64,000 nucleotides of DNA from Glaciimonas immobilis (GCF_011947285.1 NZ_JAAOZT010000012.1:310001-374000), one strand, 5' to 3'; positions 1 to 10,686 are shown, counted from the stretch's first letter. The notes: generated by a model from the letters alone, not told the origin. Made by a program: numbers and translations.

Positions 1-384
1 GGTAGTTAAACCGGCATCCACCGTCAAAGTGGTCAAAGGCGTCGCTACAGTACTGCCCGCGGATGCCTTCAAAGTACCAGTGAATGGCAGTCCTGTATCA
101 ATGTTCGTTCCACCCGTTACCACGATGTTGCCTGTGCATGCTGGCGAAAATACAAAGTTACCCTGAGAATCAGTTAAAACAGACACTTCCCCAGTATCCG
201 CCGCACCATTTTTATTGGTATCGCACAATACTGTGGCACTGCTCAAGTAACCGTCAACGGCCTTGCCTGAGCCGGTTGATGCGACCGGTGTTGGGGTCGG
301 CGTGGTCGACGAACCCCCGCCACCGCACGCGGTTAATGCCAAAGCAACAGCAATGGACAATAGGGTAACTTTTTTATCGAGCAT
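1..384 (-). CDS. Putative surface lipoprotein, 5' part only (cut by window edge)
   Basis: The frame is open from an ATG at 384 to the window edge (128 codons). It starts with a lipoprotein signal peptide whose lipobox is LTAC, followed by a Gly-rich and Ser/Thr/Pro-rich spacer (GGGGSSTTPTPTP), which fits export and lipid anchoring. The next part contains GKAVDGYLSSATVLCDTNKN and later TGEVSVLTDSQGNF, a pattern seen in bacterial surface proteins with carboxypeptidase-regulatory-like or beta-sandwich domains. The rest of the protein lies outside the window, so no function can be named. A GGAG-type ribosome site precedes the ATG. Confidence 0.75.
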   Translation of the reverse strand, partial: MLDKKVTLLSIAVALALTACGGGGSSTTPTPTPVASTGSGKAVDGYLSSATVLCDTNKNGAADTGEVSVLTDSQGNFVFSPACTGNIVVTGGTNIDTGLPFTGTLKASAGSTVATPLTTLTVDAGLTT

Positions 385-917
385 TTGAGACTCCAGGTAA
401 ACTTATTTTTATTAAAAGGGAAGCGAAGCACATCGAAAACACTAATTTATTTGCAGATAGTAACATTGCATGAAAGTATATCTGAGTATTTATGCAACCT
501 TCATTGGGAGTTGCATTTACGCACAATAAGTTAACATAAAACAACAGGAAATAATGATAATTTATTAATTTAACGTTGTTCTATCGATTCCGTACAACTC
601 CAAATTCTTTCTGCTTTCATTGCCTATTTATCAATAGACGAAGGGGCTGACCAACTTTATAATTACCGGATGGATATCTGATACTTTAAGTTTATCAACG
701 CTCGAGTCTTCACACACTTTACGAACTTTGCGGAATAATAGGCGACGATCGATATCGTATTCGTAGAAAATGACGTGTGTATGAAATCGGGCTTATCTTC
801 TCGCTCCAGCCTTAAACGATTGTTAATTTGCGCAGAATTTTATTAATAAAGTGAGTATTAATCTTCCTGACGTCCCCGCGCAGAAATTGCGACCCCAACA
901 GCAAAAGGTACAGGCAG
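385..917. other. Divergent AT-rich intergenic region
   Basis: This 533-base gap separates the minus-strand lipoprotein gene from the plus-strand peptide transport operon. It must carry both promoters. I see no convincing open frame, RNA gene, palindrome or repeat in it. Confidence 0.5.
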
Positions 918-2744
918 ATGCGCGCCGTTTATCGATTAATATATTTACTACATGCCTTGATCTGTTTATACGCAGTTACTAATCCCACTGATGCAGTTGC
1001 TAATTCCACTTTATTAACAGGTCCCTCCGCATCTGCCAAATCCGCAGACCCAACCAAAGTGATCCATGTCGCCTTTGAAGCGGCTGACGATGGGTTTGAT
1101 ATGGTCCGCACCAATAACAGCCTTTATTCCTCTTGGGTGGGAGAGGCAATCTTTGAAACATTGCTGACTTATGACTACCTGGCGCGACCCGCAAAACTGG
1201 TCCCTAAGACAATTGAGGCGATGCCTGAGGTCAGCAAGGACGGACTTACTTATGTATTCCACATAAAGAAAGGGATTTTCTTTACGCCAGACCCGGTCTT
1301 CAAAGACATCCGCCGTGAACTGACCGCGCAGGATTATATCTATTCTATTGAGCGCGTCCTCGATCCCAAAAATCGTTCGCCGCAAGCCAGTTCGTTCGAA
1401 GGCAAAATTGTCGGGCTGGACGCGGCAGTGGCGGAAGCAAAAAAAACCGGTCGTTTCCGGTATGAGGCGGCAATTGCGGGCCTTAGTGCGCCGGACCGCT
1501 ACACATTGCGGATCCAGTTAAACGCACTCGATCAGACCTTTCTATACCTACTGGCCAATCCGACGACCGGCGCAGTCGCGCGCGAAGTGATCGAGGCGTA
1601 CGGCGCTGATTCTGGACGGCATCCGATCGGTACTGGTGCGTATTTTTTAAAAGAATATGTCCCGCGCAGCAAAATTGTGCTCGAAGCAAATCCAGATTAT
1701 CGGGGCTATATCTGGGATTTCAAATCCTCCGGCGAGGCTTGGGACAATCAGTTAATCAAGGATATGCAAGGTAAGCGCATGCCGCAGATCGGGCGGGTTG
1801 AAATCAGCATTATCGAGGAAGAACAACCGCGCTGGTTAGCATTTGAGAGCGGTCAACTCGACCTAGGCGAATTGACAGGTAGTTCCGTCGCAAAAGCTTT
1901 GGACAAAAACGTCTTGCAACGGCAATATATTGCGCAGGGCGTGAAACTGTACCGTTTTGTCGGCGCGGAAATTACGCACACCATCTTTAATTTCAAGGAC
2001 CCTGTTATCGGCGGCTATACCAACGAAAAAATCGCGCTGCGCCGTGCGATTGCCATGGCCTATAACCTGGATGCTGAAATCACGCTGGTGCGTTTTGGTC
2101 AGGCCACTAAAGCACAGTCGGAAGTCCCGCCCGGCGTGGCAGGTTACGATCCAAAGTATCGCAGCAGTATTACCTACGACCCCGCTCTGGCGAATAAACT
2201 ACTCGACTTTTTCAAATACCGCAAAGGCGGAGACGGCTATCGCACCATGTCGGATGGCAAGCCCCTCACTCTCAAAATATTTTCTTCCGCATCGTCCGCC
2301 GATCAGGCACGAATGGAAATATGGAAACGATCGCTCAATGCGATCGGCCTCCGCGCAGAATTTCCGGTAAGTAATTTTGCCGACAACCTGAAAGCTGCAT
2401 CGGAATGCAAACTCATGATGTGGGGTTTGGGTGGCACTGCTGGCATCCCGGACGGCTCTGATTTTATGGAGAGCTTTTATGGGCCGAACGCGGGACAAGG
2501 CAATCTCGGTTGCTATGCCTCTGCTGCGTTTGACGACGCCTATCGGAAAGCACGCGTGCTGCCAGATGGCCCGGCGCGGCAAGTTTTCTATACCTTAATG
2601 GAGCGCCAACTCGAAGCCGACACCGCACAAGTATTGCATCTTTCGCGGTTTCGTAACTGGGTTATACGACCTTGGGTGAAAGGTTTTAAGAAGCACCCTA
2701 TTTTGCACGCGGACTGGGAATATCTGGATATTCAAAAGCATTAA
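918..2744 (+). CDS. Peptide ABC transporter substrate-binding protein (SBP family 5), copy 1
   Basis: This 608-residue protein belongs to the DppA/OppA/YejA type of periplasmic binding proteins (SBP_bac_5). It should capture oligopeptides in the periplasm and hand them to the permeases encoded downstream. The N-terminus has a hydrophobic signal segment (about residues 4-27). The body carries family features such as YDYLARPAKLVP, a long central domain and a C-terminal FMESFYGPN stretch. It is clearly paralogous to the next gene: both share PDYRGYIWDFK and MPQIGR blocks. An AAGG sequence lies upstream of the ATG. It is the first gene of the operon at 918-10628. The exact substrate (di-, oligo- or modified peptide) cannot be read from sequence. 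Confidence 0.9.
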   Translation: MRAVYRLIYLLHALICLYAVTNPTDAVANSTLLTGPSASAKSADPTKVIHVAFEAADDGFDMVRTNNSLYSSWVGEAIFETLLTYDYLARPAKLVPKTIEAMPEVSKDGLTYVFHIKKGIFFTPDPVFKDIRRELTAQDYIYSIERVLDPKNRSPQASSFEGKIVGLDAAVAEAKKTGRFRYEAAIAGLSAPDRYTLRIQLNALDQTFLYLLANPTTGAVAREVIEAYGADSGRHPIGTGAYFLKEYVPRSKIVLEANPDYRGYIWDFKSSGEAWDNQLIKDMQGKRMPQIGRVEISIIEEEQPRWLAFESGQLDLGELTGSSVAKALDKNVLQRQYIAQGVKLYRFVGAEITHTIFNFKDPVIGGYTNEKIALRRAIAMAYNLDAEITLVRFGQATKAQSEVPPGVAGYDPKYRSSITYDPALANKLLDFFKYRKGGDGYRTMSDGKPLTLKIFSSASSADQARMEIWKRSLNAIGLRAEFPVSNFADNLKAASECKLMMWGLGGTAGIPDGSDFMESFYGPNAGQGNLGCYASAAFDDAYRKARVLPDGPARQVFYTLMERQLEADTAQVLHLSRFRNWVIRPWVKGFKKHPILHADWEYLDIQKH

Positions 2745-2816
2745 TGTGGCGATGCTTTGATGTAAGCAAGGCCACGCTACATCGGCGACTTTATGCAATT
2801 GGGAGACTTCAGGATA

Positions 2817-4646
2817 ATGCGTTCATCATGGTTACATCGGACTTCTACTCAACTCAGCGTCAGTCTAGTCTGCCTGTGTGCGGCTTTGCTGTCTGGGTTG
2901 CCTATGCAGTCAGCGGGCGCCGCCCCGATCTCTCCGGCGGATCCTGACAAGGTACTACGCGCTGTCATCGTTGCGCCCGAAACCGGATTTGACCCAGCGA
3001 TCACGCGCGATTTATATTCAACTTTCATCACGCAATCTATTTTCGAACCGCTGTTTACCTATGATTATCTGGCCAGACCTGCCAAGCTGGTGCCGCTGAC
3101 TGCAGAGGCTTTGCCAGACGTATCAGTCGATGGCAAGACCTATACCATCCACCTGAAAAAAGGCATTTATTTTGCCGTCGATCCAGCCTTCAAAGGCAAG
3201 AAGCGCGAGTTGACCATGGCGGACTATGTGTATTCCTTTAAGCGCCTGCTTGATCCCGCATTGAGTTCTCCACAAGCCTGGTTGCTGGAAGGTAAAGTGG
3301 TGGGACTGGATGATCTGGCGGCCAAGGCCCGGCGCTCAAAACATTTTGATTACGATGCAGACATCCCCGGCTTTGAGCTGATTGATCGCTACACATTACG
3401 GATTCATCTGAATCAGCCGGATTTTGATCTCGGGATGATTCTGGCGCATCAACCGACCGGGGCAGTAGCGCGCGAAGTTGTTGAAAAATATCACGATCCG
3501 CAAGGTCAGATAATGGCCAATCCGGTGGGCACCGGGCCTTACATATTGACCGAATGGGTGCGTGGCTCCCGTATTGTTTTGACGGCGAACCCTGATTATC
3601 GCGGCTATATCTGGGATTTTAAAGCGGGCCGCGACCCGGGCGACCAGCGCATAGTCGCGCAAATGAAAGGCAAACACATGCCGCAAATCGGACGGATCGA
3701 AATCAGCGTGATGGTCGAGGATCAATCGCGCTGGCTCGCCTTTCAGAATGATGAAATCGATCTGTTCCAGCTAGAAGGCCCACTCGCACCGCAAGCACTG
3801 GTGAACGGCAAACTAAAACCAGAACTGGTAAAAAAAGGGATACAGTTATCCCGCATCGTCGATCCCGAAGTTAGCTATTTTTACTGGAATATGCGCGACC
3901 CCATTTTAGGTGGCATGCGCAAAGAAAAAATCGCACTACGCCGGGCAATCGCGATGGCCCATAACGTCCGTGAAGAAATCAAGGTGGTCTGGAACGATGA
4001 GGCAGTAGCGCTGGAATATCCGATCCCGCCCGGCGTCGTCGGCTATGATCCGACCTACAAAAGCAGTATTCAGTTTGAGCCGGAAGTTGCCAATGCGCTG
4101 CTCGACACCTTCGGCTACAAAATAGGCAAGGACGGCTGGCGCACGCTGCCCGATGGCAAATATTTACAGATTCGTTACACCGCCCGCGCCGACTCCAACG
4201 GACAACAACAGTTAGAGATGTGGAAAAAAACCTACGATCTGATTCACATCCATATGGTGGGCGATAGAAAGCCGTTCCCGGATATCTTAAAGGCAGAAAA
4301 ACAGTGCCAGCTGCAAACCCGCACCGCGCCTTGGATAGCGGACTATCCGGATGGCGACAATTTCATGCAGTTGTATTACGGTCCAAATATCTTCCAGAAC
4401 AATAACGGTTGCAATCAAATTCCAGAGTACGACAAGCTATATGCCGCATCGCAAAAAATGCCAGCGGGCCCGGAGCGCGACCTGCTCTATCACAAGATGG
4501 CGCGGATTCTGGAAGTGTATGCGCCGATCCGGGTCGGTTACGCCCGCTATCGCAACATGCTGGCCCAACCCCGCGTGATCGGCTACAAAAAGCATCCTAT
4601 ATTGCCGGTCGAATGGATGTATTTTGATATCGAGAAGCGACAATAG
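2817..4646 (+). CDS. Peptide ABC transporter substrate-binding protein (SBP family 5), copy 2
   Basis: This is a second family 5 binding protein of about 609 residues and a diverged duplicate of the preceding gene. I chose the ATG at 2817 over the in-frame ATG at 2793 because GGGAG lies at 2801-2805 and the resulting N-terminus (MRSSWLHR, then a hydrophobic stretch ending LPMQSAGAAP) is a good Sec signal peptide. Shared blocks with copy 1 include YDYLARPAKLVP, PDYRGYIWDFK and KKHPIL near the C-terminus. Two binding proteins feeding one translocator suggest widened peptide specificity. The gap to copy 1 is 72 bases and to the peptidase 33 bases, so the genes are likely cotranscribed. Confidence 0.9.
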   Translation: MRSSWLHRTSTQLSVSLVCLCAALLSGLPMQSAGAAPISPADPDKVLRAVIVAPETGFDPAITRDLYSTFITQSIFEPLFTYDYLARPAKLVPLTAEALPDVSVDGKTYTIHLKKGIYFAVDPAFKGKKRELTMADYVYSFKRLLDPALSSPQAWLLEGKVVGLDDLAAKARRSKHFDYDADIPGFELIDRYTLRIHLNQPDFDLGMILAHQPTGAVAREVVEKYHDPQGQIMANPVGTGPYILTEWVRGSRIVLTANPDYRGYIWDFKAGRDPGDQRIVAQMKGKHMPQIGRIEISVMVEDQSRWLAFQNDEIDLFQLEGPLAPQALVNGKLKPELVKKGIQLSRIVDPEVSYFYWNMRDPILGGMRKEKIALRRAIAMAHNVREEIKVVWNDEAVALEYPIPPGVVGYDPTYKSSIQFEPEVANALLDTFGYKIGKDGWRTLPDGKYLQIRYTARADSNGQQQLEMWKKTYDLIHIHMVGDRKPFPDILKAEKQCQLQTRTAPWIADYPDGDNFMQLYYGPNIFQNNNGCNQIPEYDKLYAASQKMPAGPERDLLYHKMARILEVYAPIRVGYARYRNMLAQPRVIGYKKHPILPVEWMYFDIEKRQ

Positions 4647-4679
4647 GTTTGCGTAACTGCCCTTTTTGCGAAAGAACCC

Positions 4680-6713
4680 ATGAAATTGTCATCCATTTTT
4701 ACATTGACTTTGCGGCCGCTTTCCATCGCAATATTTTTCCTGACGATGCATCCTGCGCTAGCGTTCCCGTCTGACAATACGCGACCATTGATTCCATTGC
4801 TGAAGGCGGAACAAGTCGCGCCTCTTTGTACCCGCACGCTGGTAACGCTACGTCAGCAAGTCTCCGCCATCGCACGCCATCCGGTGGCCCACGCAAATGA
4901 TACCAAGAGCGTCATGGCAGACTGGAACGCTTTGCAAATCGCCATCGAAAATTTACAGGGACCGGCCGATATCCTCAGCAATGTATCACCTGACAAACAG
5001 ATCCGCAGTGCCACCGAGGCATGTTTAACCGAACTGAACAAATTCTCTACAGAGTTGCTGCAAAACGAAAAGTTATATGCGCGCTTTAAAGCGATACGTC
5101 CGCAAGCATCAAAAGAAAAAAAACTTCGTCAGGATATCCTCGATAGCTTTGAAGATGCAGGCGTCTCATTAGCACCAGATAAACGCTCGCGCCTGAAAGA
5201 TATTCTCGACAAACTGCAAACGCTGGGTCAGGGATATGCCCGCAACATCCGCGACAACACCCAAAAAGTAACCTTTACACCGGCCGAGATGCAGGGCTTG
5301 CCAGCCGCATATTTGGCCCGCATCAAACCGGATATCGACGGTAATTATCATCTGGGTTTTGACTATCCTGATTACAAGCCATTCATGGAATCTGCCGATA
5401 ATAGCGAGGCCCGCCGCCGTTATCAGATGGCGCTTCAGAACCATGGCACGCCAGCCAATGTAAACGTGCTGAAGGAAGCCATCGATTTGCGGCACGAAAT
5501 GGCCGGCCTGTTCGACTTGCCCAGCTACGCAAATGTGGTGCTACGCCATCGCATGGCGAAATCGCCAGAAGCGGTGTATGCCTTTCTGGATCAGGTTCAG
5601 GGTGCAGTCACCGACCTCGAAATCAAGGAGCTTGCAGAATTGCGCGCTTACAAGGCAGAAATCCAAAAAAGTACCCTAACAGAGACCACGCTGGCGCGCT
5701 GGGATTTGGACTACTGGCAGCAAAAACTCAAAATGGCACGCTATAACCTTGATCAGGAGGTGTTACGTCAATACTTTCCCACTGACGCTGCCGTGCCCTG
5801 GATATTGCAGGTGTCCGGCACATTGTATGGCGTCGAATTCAAGCGCGTTACGGTGCCCGTATGGGATCCCGAAGTCCAGTATTACGATGTCATTGATAGC
5901 AAAACGCACACGCGCATCGCTGGCATCTATCTGGACTTGTTTCCGCGCGAAGGAAAGTACGGGCATGCTGCTGCGTGGGGCACGCGCGGGACCAGCACCC
6001 TGGCCCATCGCACGCCGATTTCGGTACTGGTGACCAACCTTGATCGTCGCGGCCTGAACGGCGACGAGCTGGAGACCTTGGTGCACGAGTTCGGCCACGT
6101 GCTGCATGGCGTGCTGTCGCACACCACATACGTTAGTCAGGCGGGGACGAGCGTTGAACTGGATTTTGTGGAAGCGCCATCGCAAATGTACGAAGAATGG
6201 GCGCGCCGGAAAGAGTCGTTGATATTGCTGTCCGGCTTTTGCAAAACGCCCTGTCCGGTGGTGGATGATGCGATGGTTCAGCGGATGACAGCGGCACATA
6301 ATTACGGACGCGGCATACGCTACGCACGCCAACTTCTTTACGCTAGTTATGACATGCGCCTGCACGACGCTCAGGCGGCAACCGTCGACCCGTTAGCACT
6401 TTGGCAGAAGATGGAAGGCACGACCCCGCTGGGGTACGTTCCGGGAACCGAGTTTCCTGGTCAGTTTGGGCACTTAATGGGCGGTTATGCGGCCGGTTAT
6501 TACGGCTATATGTGGTCTGAGGTACTAGCGCTGGATATGCTGTCGCGCTATCACGGCAAGCTCATGAACTCGCAGGTTGGTCATTTTTATCGTCAGACGG
6601 TTTTGTCGCGCGGTAGTGAAACATCTGCGACGGAGATGGTGCACACCTTCCTTGGCCGCGACCCTGATAGCAAAGCATTCTTTGCTGAAATTTCTGGCAA
6701 TCGCCTGCAATAA
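4680..6713 (+). CDS. Secreted M3-family zinc oligopeptidase
   Basis: This 677-residue protein is a thimet-oligopeptidase-like (M3) metallopeptidase. The zinc motif HEFGH is at residues 469-473 and the third ligand is likely Glu498 in DFVEAPSQ. Unlike the usual cytoplasmic members (PrlC/OpdA, Dcp), it begins with a clear Sec signal peptide (about residues 1-28, ending HPALA), so it should act in the periplasm. It sits between two binding-protein genes and two permease genes of a peptide importer. Its likely job is to trim peptides before uptake; that link is inferred from context. The C-terminal part has the family's MGGYAAGYYGYMWSEV helix, so the enzyme looks full length and active. Confidence 0.9.
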   Translation: MKLSSIFTLTLRPLSIAIFFLTMHPALAFPSDNTRPLIPLLKAEQVAPLCTRTLVTLRQQVSAIARHPVAHANDTKSVMADWNALQIAIENLQGPADILSNVSPDKQIRSATEACLTELNKFSTELLQNEKLYARFKAIRPQASKEKKLRQDILDSFEDAGVSLAPDKRSRLKDILDKLQTLGQGYARNIRDNTQKVTFTPAEMQGLPAAYLARIKPDIDGNYHLGFDYPDYKPFMESADNSEARRRYQMALQNHGTPANVNVLKEAIDLRHEMAGLFDLPSYANVVLRHRMAKSPEAVYAFLDQVQGAVTDLEIKELAELRAYKAEIQKSTLTETTLARWDLDYWQQKLKMARYNLDQEVLRQYFPTDAAVPWILQVSGTLYGVEFKRVTVPVWDPEVQYYDVIDSKTHTRIAGIYLDLFPREGKYGHAAAWGTRGTSTLAHRTPISVLVTNLDRRGLNGDELETLVHEFGHVLHGVLSHTTYVSQAGTSVELDFVEAPSQMYEEWARRKESLILLSGFCKTPCPVVDDAMVQRMTAAHNYGRGIRYARQLLYASYDMRLHDAQAATVDPLALWQKMEGTTPLGYVPGTEFPGQFGHLMGGYAAGYYGYMWSEVLALDMLSRYHGKLMNSQVGHFYRQTVLSRGSETSATEMVHTFLGRDPDSKAFFAEISGNRLQ

Positions 6714-6721
6714 GGACTTCC

Positions 6722-7660
6722 ATGACCGCTTATATCTTGCGCCGCTTGTGGCAAATGGTACCAACGATGCTAGGCGTCATCATGCTGGTATTCTTCTTAT
6801 TTAATTGGGTCGGAGGCGATCCAGCCTATATTCTGGCGGGCAAGATGTCGAACCCGGCACAGATCGCCAATATTCGCACCCAACTCGGCATCGATCAGTC
6901 TTATGTCGTGCAACTATGGATCTTCATCAAACAGATTATGACATTTGACTTCGGTGCCAGCTGGAGCACCGGAGAACCGGTTTCGCACGTTATCATGACC
7001 CGCCTCGGCCCTTCATTGACGGTGTTGGTTCCCCTCACGATTCTGGAAACCCTGATCGCCATCGGACTGGCGCTGGCGATAGCGTTTATACGCGGCTCGT
7101 TCACCGATCGCATGGTAATGATCGCCTGCACGGTCGGCATGTCGGTCAGCATTCTGGTGTACATCATTTTGTTTCAATATTGGTTCGCTTACAAACTGGG
7201 CCTGTTCCCGGTACAGGGTTGGGGCAACAGTTTTAGCGAGAACCTGTTGCGCTATTCGACCCTGCCGATCCTGATCGGGCTGGCGGTCAGCATCGCGCCA
7301 AGTTTGCGCTTGTATCGCACCTTCGTTCTGGATGAAATCAATCAGGATTACGTACGCACCGCGCGTGCAAAAGGTCTTAGCGAGACGCGCATCATGTGGG
7401 TGCATGTCTTGCGCAACGCGGCAATTCCGATCATCACCAACGTCATGTCCAATTTGCCCGCCCTGCTCATTGGCGCATTCTTGATCGAACGGTTTTTTTC
7501 GATTCCGGGTATTGGGCGCGAGGTGATTCTGGCGGTAGAGCGCAGCGACTTCCCTGTAATCAAGGCAATCACGGTGTATGTTGCCGCTGCCACGATGGTG
7601 TTTAATCTGCTAACCGATCTGATGTATCAGGCGGTTGATCCACGCGTTCAGCTGCAATAG
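6722..7660 (+). CDS. Peptide ABC transporter permease, DppB/OppB/YejB type
   Basis: This 312-residue inner-membrane protein has about six hydrophobic segments and the binding-protein-dependent transport signature near the C-terminal half (DYVRTARAKGLSETRIMWVHV, the EAA loop that contacts the ATPase). It begins with MTAYILRRLWQMVPTMLGV, the standard start of the DppB family. It starts 8 bases after the peptidase stop, with AAGGA just upstream. It should form the translocation pore together with the next gene product. Confidence 0.93.
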   Translation: MTAYILRRLWQMVPTMLGVIMLVFFLFNWVGGDPAYILAGKMSNPAQIANIRTQLGIDQSYVVQLWIFIKQIMTFDFGASWSTGEPVSHVIMTRLGPSLTVLVPLTILETLIAIGLALAIAFIRGSFTDRMVMIACTVGMSVSILVYIILFQYWFAYKLGLFPVQGWGNSFSENLLRYSTLPILIGLAVSIAPSLRLYRTFVLDEINQDYVRTARAKGLSETRIMWVHVLRNAAIPIITNVMSNLPALLIGAFLIERFFSIPGIGREVILAVERSDFPVIKAITVYVAAATMVFNLLTDLMYQAVDPRVQLQ

Positions 7661-7674
7661 AAAGCACACACGTC

Positions 7675-8871
7675 ATGTCCGTTCCTATCGATTTCAAAAA
7701 GCGAAAAAATCCTGTCGTGAACGTCACAGGCGCGCACGTTGCTACGCTACATGAAGCGGCGATATTGCGTGCTTCGGAACAGTCACCGGGCTTATGGGCC
7801 CTGGCATGGCGGCGCTTGCGCGCCGATTGGGTCGCTATGATTTCCCTTATTGTCATGGGATTTTATGTCGTAGTCCTGATACTTTCCGGCACGGGACTGA
7901 TTACCAGCGACTGGGGTAAAGAGGTAGCGGTGAACTACGCGCCGCCAACTTTTATGGGCGCACAAAACGCCACCGCCAGCCTGAGCGGCAGCGCAGTGAC
8001 AGAGCCGCCACCAGAGAATCCTCTTGATCCACTGGCAGATATTATTCGGACCTTACGCGCCAGCAAAACCGTCGCGCTCTCTACGCCGTTGATTGCCAAT
8101 GATTACGGCATCGCTGACCCGCTGCAAGCAGAACTGGTCGCGATCCGGGGGCGGCTTGCGCAGGAAGGAACCAAAATGACCGCTGCCCGCAAACTGACGC
8201 TCCCGTTCGGTGCCGATAAATGGGGTCGCGACATCATCAAAAAAACGATTAAGGGAGCGGAAACTTCCATCGTGGTCGGCCTGGTTGCCGCGCTACTGGC
8301 AACGGTGTTGGGTACCGTCTTTGGGGCCATATCCGGTTATTTTGGCGGATGGATTGATGATGTTTTCAACTGGTTTTACAGCATATTTACTTCTGTACCG
8401 TATTTGCTGTTGATTCTGGCGGTGGCTGCCGTGCTCCAGCAAAAAGGCGTCCTCACGATTGTGCTGATTTTGGGGTTAACCGGTTGGACCGGCACGTTTC
8501 GGCTGATCCGCGCTGAGTATCTCAAGCATAAGACGCGCGAGTATGTGATGGCCGCGGATGCGATTGGTGCGTCACACTGGCGCAGGATGTTTTCACATAT
8601 TTTCCCCAACGTGAGCCATGTGGCTTTGGTGCAATTATCGATTCTGGTCGTCGGATTTATTAAGTCCGAGGTCATCCTTAGCTTCCTTGGCTTCGGCGTG
8701 CCGGTCGGGGTCGTGTCTTGGGGCAGTATGCTCAATGAAGCTCAAAACGAGTTAATTCTTGGCAAATGGTGGCAATTGGCCGCAGCCAGTATCGCGATGG
8801 CAATACTGGTGACCGCATTTTCGCTGTTCACCGATGCGTTACGTGACGCACTTGATCCCAAGTTGAAATAG
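7675..8871 (+). CDS. Peptide ABC transporter permease, OppC/YejE type with enlarged N-terminal region
   Basis: This 398-residue permease carries the C-terminal transport domain with the EAA loop (YVMAADAIGASHWRRM). It is longer than DppC (about 300 residues). The extra length lies between the first membrane helix (residues about 58-78) and the transport domain and forms a periplasmic insertion of roughly 100 residues containing LPFGADKWGRDI. Enlarged versions of this kind occur in YejE-like permeases. It pairs with the upstream permease and starts 14 bases after it. Confidence 0.92.
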   Translation: MSVPIDFKKRKNPVVNVTGAHVATLHEAAILRASEQSPGLWALAWRRLRADWVAMISLIVMGFYVVVLILSGTGLITSDWGKEVAVNYAPPTFMGAQNATASLSGSAVTEPPPENPLDPLADIIRTLRASKTVALSTPLIANDYGIADPLQAELVAIRGRLAQEGTKMTAARKLTLPFGADKWGRDIIKKTIKGAETSIVVGLVAALLATVLGTVFGAISGYFGGWIDDVFNWFYSIFTSVPYLLLILAVAAVLQQKGVLTIVLILGLTGWTGTFRLIRAEYLKHKTREYVMAADAIGASHWRRMFSHIFPNVSHVALVQLSILVVGFIKSEVILSFLGFGVPVGVVSWGSMLNEAQNELILGKWWQLAAASIAMAILVTAFSLFTDALRDALDPKLK

Positions 8872-8879
8872 GAACCGCC

Positions 8880-10628
8880 ATGAAATTAGCTAGCCCTGCT
8901 GTGCCAGATGTGCCGCTTGCCAATTTTGTTTCAGCGGCACCCTTGCTGCAAATACGCGATCTGCGCATCAGTTTTCGTACCGATAAAAAACAATCCGTTG
9001 ATGCCGTAAAAGGTATTTCCTTTGACATTGAACGTAACACCACCGTTGCATTGGTGGGCGAATCGGGTAGTGGAAAATCGGTCAGTTCGCTGGCAGTTAT
9101 GGGCTTGCTGTCGCGCGATAGCGCCATCATCAGCTCTGGCAGCAGTATTTTGTTTGAGGGCCGGGATTTGCTGACGCTTTCGATCAGCGAACGGCGTCGG
9201 TTGTGCGGCAAAGATATCTCGATGATTTTTCAGGAGCCGATGACGTCCCTGAATCCGGTGTTTTCGGTGGGTTTTCAAATTGGTGAAGTATTGCAACAGC
9301 ACATGGGCATGAACGCCAACGCCGCCCGCAAGCGCGCTATCGCATTATTAACCGAGGTCGGCATACCGGACCCGGAAAGTCGGATTGATGCATTTCCTAA
9401 TCAATTATCGGGCGGACAACAGCAGCGCGTAATGATCGCGATGGCTATCGCTTGCGAGCCAAAACTGTTAATCGCGGATGAACCCACCACCGCGCTAGAT
9501 GTGACCATACAAAAACAGATTATCGATTTAATAGAAACGCTGCGCAACCGTCACAAAATGTCAGTCCTGTTCATTACCCACGATCTGGCGCTGGTGGGCG
9601 AAATTGCGGATCGCGTAGTGGTGATGCGCAATGGCGAAGTGCGCGAACAAGGCGCTACCCGACAAATTTTCGAAGCACCGCAAGATGCTTATACCAAGGC
9701 GCTGTTACGATGCCGACCATCATTGGATAGTCGCCCGTGGCGCTTGCCCGTGATCAGTGATTATTTGGATGACGATTCCGACGCAGCGCGGCCTGAGCCG
9801 AGCGACCGGCAACGCAGCCGCGGCCTCACGGGTACCAAAGAAATTCTGCTCGATGTCCGTAATTTAAGCAAAAGTTTTTACTCACGCGACGGTCTGTTTG
9901 GACGTAAAGAATTCAAAGCTGTGGATGACGTTTCGTTTACGCTGACCCGCGGTAAAACCCTGGGCGTAGTAGGAGAATCGGGGTCCGGCAAAACTACCGT
10001 GGGTCTCACCTTGCTACGCCTGCATCAGGCTACCAGTGGACAGGCGCTGTTTCAGGGAAAGGATATTTTAGCCATGTCAAACAAAGATTTTATGTCTTAC
10101 AAGCGGCGTATTCAGATCATTTTTCAGAACCCCTACGCATCGCTCAATCCGCGCTTTACGGTCGGCCAGATTTTACTGGAACCGATGCGCATCCATCGCA
10201 TTGGCCACGACGATAATGAGCGCGCAGCGGTGGCCCTGCAATTACTAAAAAAAGTGGGTATGCCCGCCGCCACTTTTCACCGCTATCCGCATGAGTTTTC
10301 CGGCGGTCAGCGCCAGCGTATCGCCATCGCGCGTTGCCTCACGCTGAAGCCGGAAATATTGGTGTGCGACGAATCGGTGTCTGCACTGGACGTCTCGGTG
10401 CAGGCTCAGGTGTTGAATCTATTACAAGATCTGCAAGAAGAATTCGGCATGAGTTATATCTTCATTTCGCACGATTTGGCAGTCGTCAAATACATCGCCG
10501 ATCAGGTCATGGTGATGCATCAGGGATCGGTAGTCGAGCTGGCAAACTCGGACGAGTTATACCGCAACCCAACCCACGCCTACACGCGGTCGCTACTGAG
10601 CGCGATTCCACGGGGGTTGCAAAACTGA
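8880..10628 (+). CDS. Fused dual-domain peptide ABC transporter ATPase (YejF type)
   Basis: This 582-residue cytoplasmic protein holds two complete ATPase domains in one chain. The first has Walker A GESGSGKS near residue 60 and signature LSGGQQQR near residue 176. The second has Walker A GESGSGKT near residue 364 and signature FSGGQRQR near residue 474. Each has Walker B followed by an ISHDLA/ITHDLA switch region. It replaces the separate DppD and DppF subunits and energises the permease pair encoded just upstream. The fused architecture matches YejF and related importers. It starts 8 bases after the permease stop and ends the operon. Confidence 0.94.
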   Translation: MKLASPAVPDVPLANFVSAAPLLQIRDLRISFRTDKKQSVDAVKGISFDIERNTTVALVGESGSGKSVSSLAVMGLLSRDSAIISSGSSILFEGRDLLTLSISERRRLCGKDISMIFQEPMTSLNPVFSVGFQIGEVLQQHMGMNANAARKRAIALLTEVGIPDPESRIDAFPNQLSGGQQQRVMIAMAIACEPKLLIADEPTTALDVTIQKQIIDLIETLRNRHKMSVLFITHDLALVGEIADRVVVMRNGEVREQGATRQIFEAPQDAYTKALLRCRPSLDSRPWRLPVISDYLDDDSDAARPEPSDRQRSRGLTGTKEILLDVRNLSKSFYSRDGLFGRKEFKAVDDVSFTLTRGKTLGVVGESGSGKTTVGLTLLRLHQATSGQALFQGKDILAMSNKDFMSYKRRIQIIFQNPYASLNPRFTVGQILLEPMRIHRIGHDDNERAAVALQLLKKVGMPAATFHRYPHEFSGGQRQRIAIARCLTLKPEILVCDESVSALDVSVQAQVLNLLQDLQEEFGMSYIFISHDLAVVKYIADQVMVMHQGSVVELANSDELYRNPTHAYTRSLLSAIPRGLQN

Positions 10629-10686
10629 CTGGTAAGGTAGGGAACGCACAACGCTGCCAGTGTATCGTTAGGTGAGTCCCACAAAC

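Noticed and set aside
5763-6365. 200-residue minus-strand frame opposite the M3 peptidase
   Set aside because: Antisense to the conserved zinc-site region of the peptidase and without ribosome site or family features.
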